DNA of 64,000 nucleotides, from positions 1-64,000 of the forward strand of contig NZ_JAMYXC010000129.1 of the NCBI RefSeq assembly GCF_024159025.1. The letters run 5' to 3'. Below, piece after piece: positions 7,160 to 15,790 of the stretch (the stretch's first letter is position 1; the number at the start of each line of letters is the position of its first letter). Position numbers and translations under genes: made by a program. This stretch comes from Limimaricola litoreus (lineage in GTDB: Bacteria; Pseudomonadota; Alphaproteobacteria; Rhodobacterales; Rhodobacteraceae). The notes under the pieces were generated by a model. It made no database searches and was not told the DNA's origin. It was given only the letters and a program-made list of their open reading frames with translations.

Positions 7160-9042
7160 TCGGCGGCCTCCCTGGCAGGGGCTTCTTCGGGGAAGAGACA
7201 GCGCACAGCCCGATCGCCTTCCTGGGCGAGCGGGATATGTCCCTCGCGGCACGCGCTGCGTGCCTTGTTGCACCGCTCCGCGAAGGCACACCCCTCTGGC
7301 AGGCGGTCGACGGCAGGGGGGAGACCCGGGATCGCCTCGAGCCTGCGGCGGCCGCCTCCCAGCTCAGGCACGCAGGCGATGAGCCGGGCGGTGTAGGGAT
7401 GGCGCGGCGCGGCGAGAACCGCCTTCGTCGGGCCCTCCTCGACTACCTTCCCGGCATACATCACCGCCACCCGGTCGCAGAGCTGCGCCACGACGCCGAA
7501 ATCATGGGTGATGAAGATGATGGCGAGATCGCGCGAGCGCCGGAGGTCGTCGAGCAGCGACAGGATCTGTGCCTGCACCGTCACGTCGAGCGCGGTGGTC
7601 GGCTCGTCAGCGATGATCACCTCGGGGTCATTGGCCAGCGCCATGGCGATTCCGACGCGCTGGCGCATGCCGCCTGACATCTCGTGCGGGTAGTCGGAAA
7701 TCCGGCGCTCGGGATTGGGTATTCGAACATCACGAAGCAGCTCGACCGCCTTGCCGCGGGCCTCTTCGGTTCCGATTTTCTGGTGCGCTTTTATCGCCTC
7801 GACCAGCTGGTCGCCGACGCGATAAAGGGGATGCAGTGTCGCAAGCGGGTCTTGGAAGATATAGGCGATCTCCCGGCCGCGCACGGCGCGCAGGCGTTCA
7901 TAGGGCGCCCCAATGAGGTCGTCGCCGCGATATCTTACGGCGCCACCGGTGATGACGCCCGGCGGCGACGCAACGAGCCCAGTGACCGACAGGGCGGTGA
8001 CCGATTTGCCGGACCCGCTCTCGCCGATGATGCCGATGCATTCGCCCGGTTTGACTGACAGGCTGACGCCGCCCACGGCGCGCAGCTTCCGGGGCCCGAC
8101 ATGGAATTCCGTCTCGAGCCCTTCGACCGTGAGGATGCCCTCGAGGTTCGGCTCCGGAGCTGGGGCCTGACGGCGCACTCGGGTCGCGGCCATCGGCCGT
8201 GACAGCGCGCCGGATTTGAGCCGCGGATCGAGCGCGTCGCGGATGCCGTCGCCCAGAAGGTTGATCGACATCACGATGATCAGGATCATCACCCCGGGCA
8301 CGACCGAAGTGTGCGGGTGGCTGATCAGCGCGGCGCGCGCTTCACCCAACATCGAACCGAGATCCGCCTGGGGTGGCTGGCTTCCCAACCCGAGGAAGGA
8401 GAGACCCGCCGTCTCCAGAATCATCCAGCCGATCGTGGTCGACATCGCGATGACGATGACCGGCAGCACGTTTGGCAGGATCTCGGTGAGGATGATTTGC
8501 GGCCGCGACAGGCCCGATAGGCGCGCCGCGTCGACAAACTCCTTGTGCGCGAGACCGACGGTGATGCCGCGGATGTTACGGGCGAAGAACGGCACGTTGA
8601 CTGCTGCAACGGCGATCAGCGCGTTGAGAAGACCCGGGCCGAGGGCCGCAACGATGGCCAGCGCCAGAAGGATGTAGGGAAAGGCCATCAGCATGTCGAC
8701 GCCGCGCATGATGACGTTGTCGAGCCGTCCGCCGTAGAAGCCGGCGATGACGCCGATCGCGGCGCCGATGGTCGCGGCGATAGCTGCCGCGGCGAAGCCG
8801 ACCGCCAGCGAGAGACGAGTGCCCCAGAGCAGGCGGGACAGCAGATCGCGGCCCAGATGGTCGGTGCCAAGCAGAGCGCCCTCTGAGAGCGGCGGGAGAT
8901 ACCGGTTCGCGGTGTTGGTCACATCAGGATCGGTCAGCGGCAGGATCGGTGCTGCGAGGACCAGAAGCACGACGAGGCACAAGACGATGCCACCTACCAG
9001 CGCCAGCCGGTTGCGCGAGAAAAGGAAGAACGCGCCGGTCAT
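7156..9042 (-). CDS. Fused peptide ABC permease (DppC) and ATPase (DppD)
   Basis: A 628-aa protein starting at ATG 9042 ([15 protein letters not shown]), whose start overlaps the stop of dppB. The N-terminal ~280 residues are a DppC-type permease with about six membrane helices and the EAA-like segment [20 protein letters not shown]. After a linker the C-terminal half is an ATPase with Walker [10 protein letters not shown], signature [14 protein letters not shown], Walker [13 protein letters not shown] and the terminal Cys motif [14 protein letters not shown]. Permease-ATPase fusions of this kind occur in alphaproteobacterial Dpp-like operons. The stop overlaps the dppF start. Confidence 0.92.
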   Translation of the reverse strand: MTGAFFLFSRNRLALVGGIVLCLVVLLVLAAPILPLTDPDVTNTANRYLPPLSEGALLGTDHLGRDLLSRLLWGTRLSLAVGFAAAAIAATIGAAIGVIAGFYGGRLDNVIMRGVDMLMAFPYILLALAIVAALGPGLLNALIAVAAVNVPFFARNIRGITVGLAHKEFVDAARLSGLSRPQIILTEILPNVLPVIVIAMSTTIGWMILETAGLSFLGLGSQPPQADLGSMLGEARAALISHPHTSVVPGVMILIIVMSINLLGDGIRDALDPRLKSGALSRPMAATRVRRQAPAPEPNLEGILTVEGLETEFHVGPRKLRAVGGVSLSVKPGECIGIIGESGSGKSVTALSVTGLVASPPGVITGGAVRYRGDDLIGAPYERLRAVRGREIAYIFQDPLATLHPLYRVGDQLVEAIKAHQKIGTEEARGKAVELLRDVRIPNPERRISDYPHEMSGGMRQRVGIAMALANDPEVIIADEPTTALDVTVQAQILSLLDDLRRSRDLAIIFITHDFGVVAQLCDRVAVMYAGKVVEEGPTKAVLAAPRHPYTARLIACVPELGGGRRRLEAIPGLPPAVDRLPEGCAFAERCNKARSACREGHIPLAQEGDRAVRCLFPEEAPAREAAE

Positions 9043-9986
9043 GTTCTGATCCTTGGATCGAGCAGGCTCTGCGCCACGTCCACTATTATGTTGAAGAACA
9101 CGTAGCAGGCGGCGACGACGATCACGCCTCCTTGCACGAGCAGAATGTCGCGGCGCAGGATCGCGTCGACCAGCATCCTTCCGATGCCGGGCCATTGGAA
9201 TACGATCTCGATATAGACAGCGCCGGACAGCACGAAGCCGGCCTGAATGCCCAGCACGGGCAGGATCGACACCATCGCGGCCCGAAGCGCATGGCGCCAG
9301 ATGACCGATCGTTCGTGCACGCCCTTGGCCCGGGCGGTGCGGATGAAGTCCTGCCGAAGCACCTCGAGCAACGCGGAACGGGACAGTCGCGCGATCACGC
9401 CGGTCGCCACGACCGCGAGCGCGATCGCCGGCATCGCCAGATGCGAGATCAGCGCAGCCGCGTCACGAGCCCCGTAGATCGGCCACATGCCCGAGACCGG
9501 AAACCAGCGCAGCCGGACCGCGAACAGCAGGATCATCATCATGCCCAGAAAAAAGGACGGAATGGAGATGCCCAAGAGCACCGTGAAGGTGATCGCCTTG
9601 TCGGCCCAGCCATACTGGTTGGCCGCCGAGATCGTGCCGGCGATCACGCCGAGAAGGGAGCACAGGACAAAAGCGGTTCCGGCCAGGATCAGGGTTGCAC
9701 CGAAGCGTTCGAGCACCTCGTCCAACACGGGCCGGTTCAGGGCGAAGCTCTGCCCGAAATCGCCCTGGAGCATATTGCCGAGCCAAATCAGATATTGGCG
9801 CCAAAGCGGTGCGTCGAGGCCGAGCTCGCGGTTGATGCGGGCCACGTTCTCGGGCGTGGCGTAGCTGCCCAGGATCGCAGTCGCCGGATCTCCCGGGATG
9901 AGTGCCATGATCAGAAAGACGATGACCGTGATGCCGAGTAGCACCGGCACCGCCGAGAGCAGTCGTCTGAGGATGTATCCGCCCAT
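9039..9986 (-). CDS. dppB: Peptide ABC transporter permease (DppB type)
   Basis: 315 aa with the family N-terminus YILRRLLSAVPVLLGITVIV and about six membrane helices. LIPGDPATAILG matches the start of the periplasmic loop of DppB proteins, and FIRTARAKGVHERSVIWRHA is the EAA loop that contacts the ATPase. It pairs with the fused permease-ATPase downstream. About 55 bp separate it from the binding-protein gene upstream. Confidence 0.93.
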   Translation of the reverse strand: MGGYILRRLLSAVPVLLGITVIVFLIMALIPGDPATAILGSYATPENVARINRELGLDAPLWRQYLIWLGNMLQGDFGQSFALNRPVLDEVLERFGATLILAGTAFVLCSLLGVIAGTISAANQYGWADKAITFTVLLGISIPSFFLGMMMILLFAVRLRWFPVSGMWPIYGARDAAALISHLAMPAIALAVVATGVIARLSRSALLEVLRQDFIRTARAKGVHERSVIWRHALRAAMVSILPVLGIQAGFVLSGAVYIEIVFQWPGIGRMLVDAILRRDILLVQGGVIVVAACYVFFNIIVDVAQSLLDPRIRT

Positions 9987-10041
9987 GCGCGGTCTCTCCC
10001 GTCTCGGAGAGCGGGGGCCGGGGCGCGGCCCCCGCGCGTGA

Positions 10042-11613
10042 TCAGTTCTTGGCGACGTCGTCGAGCAGCAGGAAGAACGACGGCTGGAGGTCGAAGTTCT
10101 CGACCCGGTCGTTGGTCACCGCGTTCTGCTTCCAGTTGGCCACGAAGACCCAGGGCGCGTCCTCGTGCACGATTTCCTGCATCTCTTTGTAGAGGCGCGC
10201 GCGTTCCTCTTGGTCGGTAGCGCGGCGGGCCTGTTCGAGAAGCTCGTCCACCTTCGGGTTGGAGTAGTAGCCCGAGTTGAAACCTCCCTGATCGGGAAAG
10301 GCCTCGCTGCGCAGAGCCAGGAAGGGCAGGGTGTCGGGATCGTTCGTCATCCAGGCCATCTCGGCCATGTCGGCCTTGCCCTCGAGCCCCGGGTTCACTT
10401 CGCCCAAGAAGGTGTTCCATTCGTAGGTTTCGATCGTCACATCAAAGCCCACCGCCTCCAGATCGGCTTGGATCGCGGTGCCCATCGCCACAGGGTCGAG
10501 CATGCCGGAGCCCCCCTCGGTGACGTAGAAGGTCAGCTCGGCGCCTTCGGCACCCGCTTCGGCGATCAGCTCGCGCGCCTTTTCCGGATCGTAGGGGTAG
10601 GGCTCGAGATCCTCGTTATAGGCCCAGGCGAAGGCGGGCGGGGTTGGTCCGGCGGCGACTTCGGCGGTGCCCTCGAGCACCTCGTTCACGATCGCTTCCT
10701 TGTCGATCGCGTAGTTCGCCGCCTGGCGCACCAGCTTGTCCGCGAAGGGGCCTTCCTTGGCGTTGAGGATCAGGAACCACAGGTGCGGGCCAGCCTGCTC
10801 GTGCAGCTGGTAGCTCTCGCCCTCGAACTGCGACAGCGCCACGGGCGGGACCTCCACCATCAGGTCGATGCCGCCGGCCAGCATTTCTGCCGTGCGGGTG
10901 CTTGCATCGGTGATGGGGCGAAACACGACGGCTTCGAGCTGCGGTGCACCATCCCAGTAGTCGGGGTTGGCCTCAACGACGACCGCCTCGTTGGGCCGCC
11001 ATTCCGCGAACTTGAACGGGCCCGTGCCCGACGGGTTGCGACCGAATTCCGAGCCATGCTCCTCGACCGCGGCGGGCGAGACGATCAGACCGGTGGGGTA
11101 GGCGAGGTTGGACAGGAAAGGCGCGTAGGGCTCGTTCAGAACGAACTTCACCGTCGTCGGATCAACGACCTCGACCTCCTCGATCGCGGAGAAGAAGAAG
11201 GAGAGCGGGAACGGGCCGGTATCGTAATAGGGATGACTCTCGTCGAGCATTCGGTCGAAGTTGAACTTCACCGCCTCGGCGTCGAATGAGCTGCCGTCAT
11301 GGAAGGTGACGCCTTCGCGCAGCGTGAATGTGTATTCGGTGCCGTCCTCCGAAATCTCCCAATCGGTCGCCAGCGCCGGCTCGACTTCCAGAGTGCCGTC
11401 TTTGTAGCGCACGAGCCCGTCATAGACGTTCATCAGGATGCGGAAGTCATTCACCGCGGTCACAGCAGCGGGGTCGAGGGCCTTGGGCTCCGCAATCTGG
11501 CCGACAACGAGGACACCCGGCGGGGTCTGGGCGAAGGCCGGCGCACCCAGGGCCATGGTGAGGGCGGTGCCAGCAGCAAGCAGGCTTCGGCGGGTCAGAT
11601 GTCCAATCGACAT
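10042..11613 (-). CDS. dppA: Periplasmic peptide-binding protein of ABC importer (SBP family 5)
   Basis: 523 aa with a signal peptide containing a Tat-like TRRSLLAAG motif and AFAQ cleavage region. The mature part shows family-5 hallmarks (YDGLVRYKDGTLEVEPALAT, then FTLREGVTFHDGSSFDAEAV and GTGPFKFAEW). It captures the substrate for the DppBCDF genes downstream. The neighbouring carbamoylase/amidohydrolase and DUF1028 genes suggest amide or N-carbamoyl compounds as substrates, which is inference. The promoter region carries operator-like palindromes shared with the regulator gene. Confidence 0.92.
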   Translation of the reverse strand: MSIGHLTRRSLLAAGTALTMALGAPAFAQTPPGVLVVGQIAEPKALDPAAVTAVNDFRILMNVYDGLVRYKDGTLEVEPALATDWEISEDGTEYTFTLREGVTFHDGSSFDAEAVKFNFDRMLDESHPYYDTGPFPLSFFFSAIEEVEVVDPTTVKFVLNEPYAPFLSNLAYPTGLIVSPAAVEEHGSEFGRNPSGTGPFKFAEWRPNEAVVVEANPDYWDGAPQLEAVVFRPITDASTRTAEMLAGGIDLMVEVPPVALSQFEGESYQLHEQAGPHLWFLILNAKEGPFADKLVRQAANYAIDKEAIVNEVLEGTAEVAAGPTPPAFAWAYNEDLEPYPYDPEKARELIAEAGAEGAELTFYVTEGGSGMLDPVAMGTAIQADLEAVGFDVTIETYEWNTFLGEVNPGLEGKADMAEMAWMTNDPDTLPFLALRSEAFPDQGGFNSGYYSNPKVDELLEQARRATDQEERARLYKEMQEIVHEDAPWVFVANWKQNAVTNDRVENFDLQPSFFLLLDDVAKN

Positions 11614-11642
11614 GGGTTACCTCTCCTGTTCGGTTCGATCTT

Positions 11643-11686
11643 ATTTTTCATGATAAATTGCATCAGGGCAAATTTTCATTATAAAT
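11643..11686. promoter_or_regulatory. Two operator-like palindromes in the dpp/DUF1028 divergent promoter
   Basis: ATTTTTCATGATAAAT (11643-11658) matches the perfect palindrome ATTTATCATGATAAAT at 13213 in 15 of 16 positions, and AATTTTCATTATAAAT (11671-11686) matches in 13 of 16. They lie between the divergent dppA and DUF1028 genes, so the GntR regulator encoded nearby probably controls both directions. Confidence 0.7.
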
Positions 11687-11714
11687 TCAAGCGCGCTGGC
11701 ACGGAGATGATGGG

Positions 11715-12404
11715 ATGACGATTTCAATCCTCGCATATGACGCGGAAACAGGCACTTACGGTGCAGCGGCTACTACGGGCAGCCTGTGCGTAGGGGGGTG
11801 GGTGCTGCGCGGGGATGCCGAATCAGGGCTCTCGGCCTCGCAGGGGTCTTTGCCGAGCACCCTTTGGGGCACGCAAGTGCTGGAGCGCATGCGGGCTGGC
11901 CAGTCGGCTGCCGAGGCGGTGTTCGAGGTCGCCGATGCCGATGCAGGACGGGCTCATCGCCAGCTGGCGGCTCTCGACCCGGATGGGGGAACAGGACACT
12001 TCACGGGGGCTTCGAGCATTCCGGCGGCTGGTGCGCGGCAAGCGCCCTCGGTCGTGGTGACGGGCAACCTGCTCTCTGGCGACGACGTGATCGAGGCCTG
12101 CCTGCAGGGTTACCTCGAGGCGCGCGGAAACATGGCCGAGCGGCTCATCGCAGCGCTCGAGGCGGCCGCCATGGCAGGGGGCGACAGCAGGGGGCTTCTG
12201 TCTGCTGCACTGCTCGTCGTGTCGCGCAGCGACCCCCCGCTCAGCCTCCGGATCGACTACTCCGAGACACCGTTACAGGATCTTTCGGACCTGCATCGCC
12301 GGGCCACCAGCGGGGCCTACAGCGAATGGGCGCGTCTCGTGCCGACGCTGGACGAGCCCGAACGGGCCGAGCCTTTCAGCGAAACCGTGACCCCTGCTGG
12401 CTGA
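11715..12404 (+). CDS. DUF1028 family protein (Ntn-hydrolase-like fold)
   Basis: 229 aa; the ATG follows GGAGATGATGGG. The start SILAYDAETGTYGAAATTGS, the central VVVTGNLLSGDDVIEACLQG and the overall length fit the DUF1028 family, often found beside peptide or amide transporters. Biochemical function is not established; a hydrolase role is inference from the fold and neighbours. Transcribed divergently from dppA, and it ends convergently at the GntR gene. Confidence 0.85.
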   Translation: MTISILAYDAETGTYGAAATTGSLCVGGWVLRGDAESGLSASQGSLPSTLWGTQVLERMRAGQSAAEAVFEVADADAGRAHRQLAALDPDGGTGHFTGASSIPAAGARQAPSVVVTGNLLSGDDVIEACLQGYLEARGNMAERLIAALEAAAMAGGDSRGLLSAALLVVSRSDPPLSLRIDYSETPLQDLSDLHRRATSGAYSEWARLVPTLDEPERAEPFSETVTPAG

Positions 12405-13172
12405 TCAGTGGGCCATGAAGCGCTTCATGACGACGGCCTGCTGATCTTCCATCATCCGCCAGGCCATTTCCATGTGCGATCGCATGATGGAGCGGGCCTC
12501 CTGAGCATCCCCCCGTTCCAACGCATCGAGCAGGTCGAGCTGATGCTGTCGACCCGTCCGCCAGAGTTCCACGTTGGGTGCGGCGTAGAGCTGCTTGTAG
12601 ACGGTGAGGTCCGCGAGGATCTGCGACATGAAACCGATGATGAAGCCCAGCAGCGCATTGTCGGCGAAGCTCGCGAGCTTGGCGTGAAACCGAAGCGACG
12701 CGACATGCTGGGCGCGCTCCTCTTCGGGGTCACCGGCCGGCTCGGCGTAGTCGTCGATGATCGATCGCAGATCGGCGAGCTGATCGACCGACAGGCGCCC
12801 GGCCAGCGATGCCGCAACTTCTGGTTCGAGAGCGACCCGGAGCTGGTAGATGTCGGCAATCGAGATGTCTCGAAAGTAGAAGTAGTTCGCGAGCAAGGCG
12901 TGCGCGCGCTCGGTGGAGACCTCGCCGACGAAACTTCCACCGCCGGGCCCGGTCTTGGTTTCGACCAGGCCCTGTGCCTGCAGCAGGCGCATGGCCTCGC
13001 GGATCGTGCCCTTGGACATGCCAAAACGTTCGATCAGATCGGTCTCGCCGGGCAGGCGGTCACCCGGCTGCAGGCCTTGCTCGACCACCCATTCCTTGAT
13101 GGCCTCGGCCACGCGGATGGGACGGGAACGCCTACGGCCCTTCTCGGCGGGAGTGACGCTTGTTCTCGCCAT
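12405..13172 (-). CDS. GntR-family regulator, FCD (FadR) subfamily
   Basis: 255 aa from ATG 13172 (MARTSVTPAEKG); an upstream ATG at 13205 adds 11 residues but lies at the operator. The winged HTH is at about residues 20-80 (LPGETDLIERFGMSKGTIRE) and the helical FCD ligand-binding domain follows, with metal-ligand-type residues in LRFHAKLASF and MRSHMEMAW. It is divergent from the M20 hydrolase gene across a perfect palindrome. It probably senses a catabolic intermediate and controls both the hydrolase and the peptide transporter. Confidence 0.9.
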   Translation of the reverse strand: MARTSVTPAEKGRRRSRPIRVAEAIKEWVVEQGLQPGDRLPGETDLIERFGMSKGTIREAMRLLQAQGLVETKTGPGGGSFVGEVSTERAHALLANYFYFRDISIADIYQLRVALEPEVAASLAGRLSVDQLADLRSIIDDYAEPAGDPEEERAQHVASLRFHAKLASFADNALLGFIIGFMSQILADLTVYKQLYAAPNVELWRTGRQHQLDLLDALERGDAQEARSIMRSHMEMAWRMMEDQQAVVMKRFMAH

Positions 13173-13212
13173 CGCACAACTCTTTCGACTTCCGAAGGCA
13201 TCCATAAAGCAA

Positions 13213-13228
13213 ATTTATCATGATAAAT
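13213..13228. promoter_or_regulatory. Perfect 16-bp palindrome, putative GntR operator
   Basis: ATTTATCATGATAAAT sits between the divergent GntR and M20 hydrolase genes. Related copies occur in the dppA promoter region (11643 and 11671). AT-rich dyads of this size are typical FadR-subfamily operators. Confidence 0.75.
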
Positions 13229-13240
13229 ACAAGGGGAAGT

Positions 13241-14497
13241 ATGACCTACGGGGAGTTGGCAGCGGCAAGGTTGCTGGAAATCGCCGAGATGTCCGAAGCG
13301 GGACCGGGAGTCACTCGTCTGCCTTGGACCCCGGAACATCGTCGAGCCCTCGATACCATATCGGCATGGATGAGGGATGCCGGACTGGACGTCAGCCTCG
13401 ATGCGGCGGGCACGCTCGTTGGGCGAACGCCCGGTATGGTCGGCAAGCCGGCACTGTTGCTCGGCTCCCATCAGGACAGCGTGCGCTCGGGCGGTCGCTT
13501 CGATGGGATCATGGGAGTTGCCGTGGCCTGCCTTGCCGTCCGTCGGCTTCGCGAGGAAGGCGTGCGGTTGCCGTTCGCGGTCGAGGTTCTGGCCTTCGCG
13601 GACGAGGAAGGGGTGCGTTTTCCGACGGCCCTGATCGGCCCGCGTGCCTTGGCGGGGCGTTTCGACCCGGCCGTCCTGGACATGAAGGACGCCCAAGGGG
13701 CGAGCATGCGCCAAGCGATGCAGGAGTTCGGTCTGGATCCGGAGGGGATTCCTGCGCTGGTGCGTAAGAAGGACGAGGTGATCGGGTATCTGGAGGCCCA
13801 CATAGAGCAAGGGCCTGTGCTGGAGACCGAAGGCCGGTCACTCGGTGTCGTGACCGCGATTTGCGGCATATCCCGCTACGCGGTCACCTTCGAAGGTGAG
13901 ACTGGTCACGCAGGGACGGTTCCCATGGCGGGCCGGCGTGATGCGCTGGTGGCTGCTTCCCGCTTTGTGGCGGCCGTATCGGAGGCGGCGACTGCGATCG
14001 AAGATTGCCGCGCCACAGTCGGCCAGATCGATGTGAAACCCGGTGTCGTCAACGCCATCCCATCCGAGGTCAGTCTGACATTGGAGCTTCGAGCGCCGTC
14101 GGACGAGATACGGCGGGACTTCCGGTCGCAAGCCATGCGGCGGGTTCAGGAGATCGCTACGCAAGTCGGGGTGGCTGTGCGGATTGAGCAAACTTACGAA
14201 CAGCCCGCCGTTGCCTGTGACCCGGGTATGAGAGAGGCGCTGTCTCAAGCAATGACCGCCTCGAACTTGCCTGTCGTCGCCATGCCTTCAGGCGCAACTC
14301 ATGATGCATCGGCGATGGCGGATCTCTGCCCAGCCGGAATGCTCTTCGTCAGGTGCAAGGGCGGTATCAGTCACCGACCGGACGAATACGCTGACGCAGA
14401 CGATATGGACGATGCGATCCGGGTTCTCGCGGAAGCCGTGAAGAGCATCGGCTCTCAGGAAGTGCTTGCATCAAAGGTGGATAGGAGGGCTGAATGA
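13241..14497 (+). CDS. M20-family amidohydrolase (N-carbamoyl-L-amino-acid / allantoate hydrolase type)
   Basis: 418 aa from ATG 13241, preceded by AAGGGGAAGT. Motifs of the Zn-dependent HyuC/AllC subfamily are in order: GSHQDSVRSGGRFDGIMGV (first metal-binding block), FADEEGVRFPTALIG (catalytic Glu and metal ligand), EAHIEQGPVLE, GETGHAGTVPMAGRRDAL, and SGATHDASAMADLCPAGMLF near the end. It would hydrolyse an N-carbamoyl or ureido compound. Its promoter shares the GntR palindrome, linking it to the adjacent peptide transporter. The exact substrate cannot be read from sequence. Confidence 0.9.
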   Translation: MTYGELAAARLLEIAEMSEAGPGVTRLPWTPEHRRALDTISAWMRDAGLDVSLDAAGTLVGRTPGMVGKPALLLGSHQDSVRSGGRFDGIMGVAVACLAVRRLREEGVRLPFAVEVLAFADEEGVRFPTALIGPRALAGRFDPAVLDMKDAQGASMRQAMQEFGLDPEGIPALVRKKDEVIGYLEAHIEQGPVLETEGRSLGVVTAICGISRYAVTFEGETGHAGTVPMAGRRDALVAASRFVAAVSEAATAIEDCRATVGQIDVKPGVVNAIPSEVSLTLELRAPSDEIRRDFRSQAMRRVQEIATQVGVAVRIEQTYEQPAVACDPGMREALSQAMTASNLPVVAMPSGATHDASAMADLCPAGMLFVRCKGGISHRPDEYADADDMDDAIRVLAEAVKSIGSQEVLASKVDRRAE

Positions 14498-14535
14498 GCA
14501 GAGTTCGACTCCACCTGGCAGGCACATTTGCCGGC

Positions 14536-15045
14536 TCAGCGGTCAGCTTCGAGTTGCTTGCAGGCCGTGACCGCCCGTTCGCTGAGAGATCGCCGTAAGG
14601 CGGGCTCCAGAAGCAGCGGAAGCTGCTCTTCGAAAAGCTCCCCGACGGCACCCATCAAGCCGGGCATGTCGATCTCAACCACGGCGTTGTTGATCGTCAC
14701 AGAAGTCTCGCCGACGATGCAGGTGGAGAGATCGATGACTACTTCCGCATCGATCGCTGCGCTCACGAAGCCAGGAGCCACTGCGCCTGCCGAAGACTCG
14801 CACGCAAGGCTTCCAATAAGGTTCGACGTCATGATGTCACCTTCGATGACTACCGACGCCCTCTCTACGCTGATCGAGCGCAGTTGGTCCACACCGACCG
14901 CCATTCCCATCAGATCCGTCGAAGCGCTCGCGCACGGGTTCGCGTCAATGATCAGGCTCTCGATCGCGGTTGGGGTAGCGTCCTGTTGAGCTGCACCCGA
15001 GGTGACGATGAAGAGGCCAAAAAGGGCAAGGCAGTAGGGGCGCAT
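14536..15045 (-). CDS. Secreted hypothetical protein, 169 aa
   Basis: The ATG at 15045 follows AGGAGATTATC. An N-terminal signal peptide (YCLALFGLFIVTSGAAQ) precedes a beta-rich mature part with two cysteines in NPCAS and SLACESS, further cysteines in DLSTCIVGE and TACKQLE, and repeated short hydrophobic strands. Probably periplasmic. It is convergent with the M20 gene. No family recognised. Confidence 0.6.
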   Translation of the reverse strand: MRPYCLALFGLFIVTSGAAQQDATPTAIESLIIDANPCASASTDLMGMAVGVDQLRSISVERASVVIEGDIMTSNLIGSLACESSAGAVAPGFVSAAIDAEVVIDLSTCIVGETSVTINNAVVEIDMPGLMGAVGELFEEQLPLLLEPALRRSLSERAVTACKQLEADR

Positions 15046-15174
15046 GATAATCTCCTGCGTGGTCGCGAGGACTTTAGCACATTGCTTATGATCGCAGCCC
15101 AAGCCCCACCTCCACAAAGCTTGCGCTAAGATGGCAATCTGTTCTCGTCGTGCCGAGCCGTCATATCATTCTGA

Positions 15175-15455
15175 TCAGGTTCCGTCTCGAGCGCGAAGGA
15201 TGCAGGGCACGTAGGCGATTTCGGGAAGCCCAGCGGGCGCATCGATGCGCGCAAAGGCGGTAGCAACCAACCCTGTCACGTCCTGCTGCACCATACCGAT
15301 GTTGTCCGCGAGTTGCGCGGCGAACGGATCCCAGTCGAAACAACCAAATGGCACGTCGCGGCGCTCCGTGCGAAGCCACCGAACGACGCCTTCGAGCGAG
15401 ATCTTAGAATTCACCAAAAGCGCAGGCGGAGACTCGATTGAAGCTGAAGTGATCA
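15175..15455 (-). pseudogene. C-terminal fragment of a LacI-family regulator
   Basis: The frame ending at 15175 reads ALLVNSKISLEGVVRWLRTE, DVPFGCFDWDPFAAQLADNI and VPCILRARDGT. This is the layout of the last third of a LacI/GalR sugar-binding domain (G-f-D-d, then v-Q, then p-x-L-v-x-R). The N-terminal HTH and most of the ligand domain are missing; homology stops near 15455, where methyltransferase-related sequence begins. It marks a recombination junction. Confidence 0.6.
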
Positions 15456-15790
15456 CCAGCCCGCGCGCTGGATTGCAAAGTCGGCCTCGGCCCGGTTGCA
15501 AAACGCGAAGTCAGGATGCCGCGTTTCCAGTACAGGCTGCGGCCGGGGCTCGGCGGGACGCTCCCAGATCTGGGTCGCGCAGCTCCGTTCGCGCAGCAGG
15601 CCGCTGGATCCCGCCACCTGCACCGTGGCGTCGATGTCCTCGACAAGGCGGAAGGCCGGATCGAGCCGGTTCTGCACGCTCGTCTTGCGGAAGCTGAGCG
15701 GCACCGTGATCGTGATGGTCTGTGCCTCCACCGCGGCCGCATTGAAACGCGCAACGGCCTCCCGCGATGTCGTCAATGACCACCCGATCG
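15453..15790 (-). pseudogene. Fragment of a second methyltransferase-like paralog
   Basis: In another frame from the gene at 15511-16800, this stretch reads ARFNAAAVEAQTITITVPLS, RKTSVQNRLDPAFRLVEDI, ATQIWERP and RHPDFAFCNRAEADFAIQRA. These blocks match the C-terminal region of the related proteins at 15770-16800 (QQNRVDK, LQIWERR, ADLVIRRVGA) and 23039-24046 (QQNRLDPMFQLIHDED, HPDFVFSGRSDADLAVQRVG). It lacks its N-terminal half and ends at 15453 against the LacI fragment, so it is a decayed paralog. Confidence 0.6.

Noticed and set aside
8949-9941. Long plus-strand open frame opposite dppB
   Set aside because: Composition is low-complexity (His/Asp/Arg/Gln) and the other strand encodes a well-defined permease.
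15175-15501. A complete 108-aa gene
   Set aside because: Only the part matching the LacI C-terminus is protein-like; the start lies in the methyltransferase fragment.
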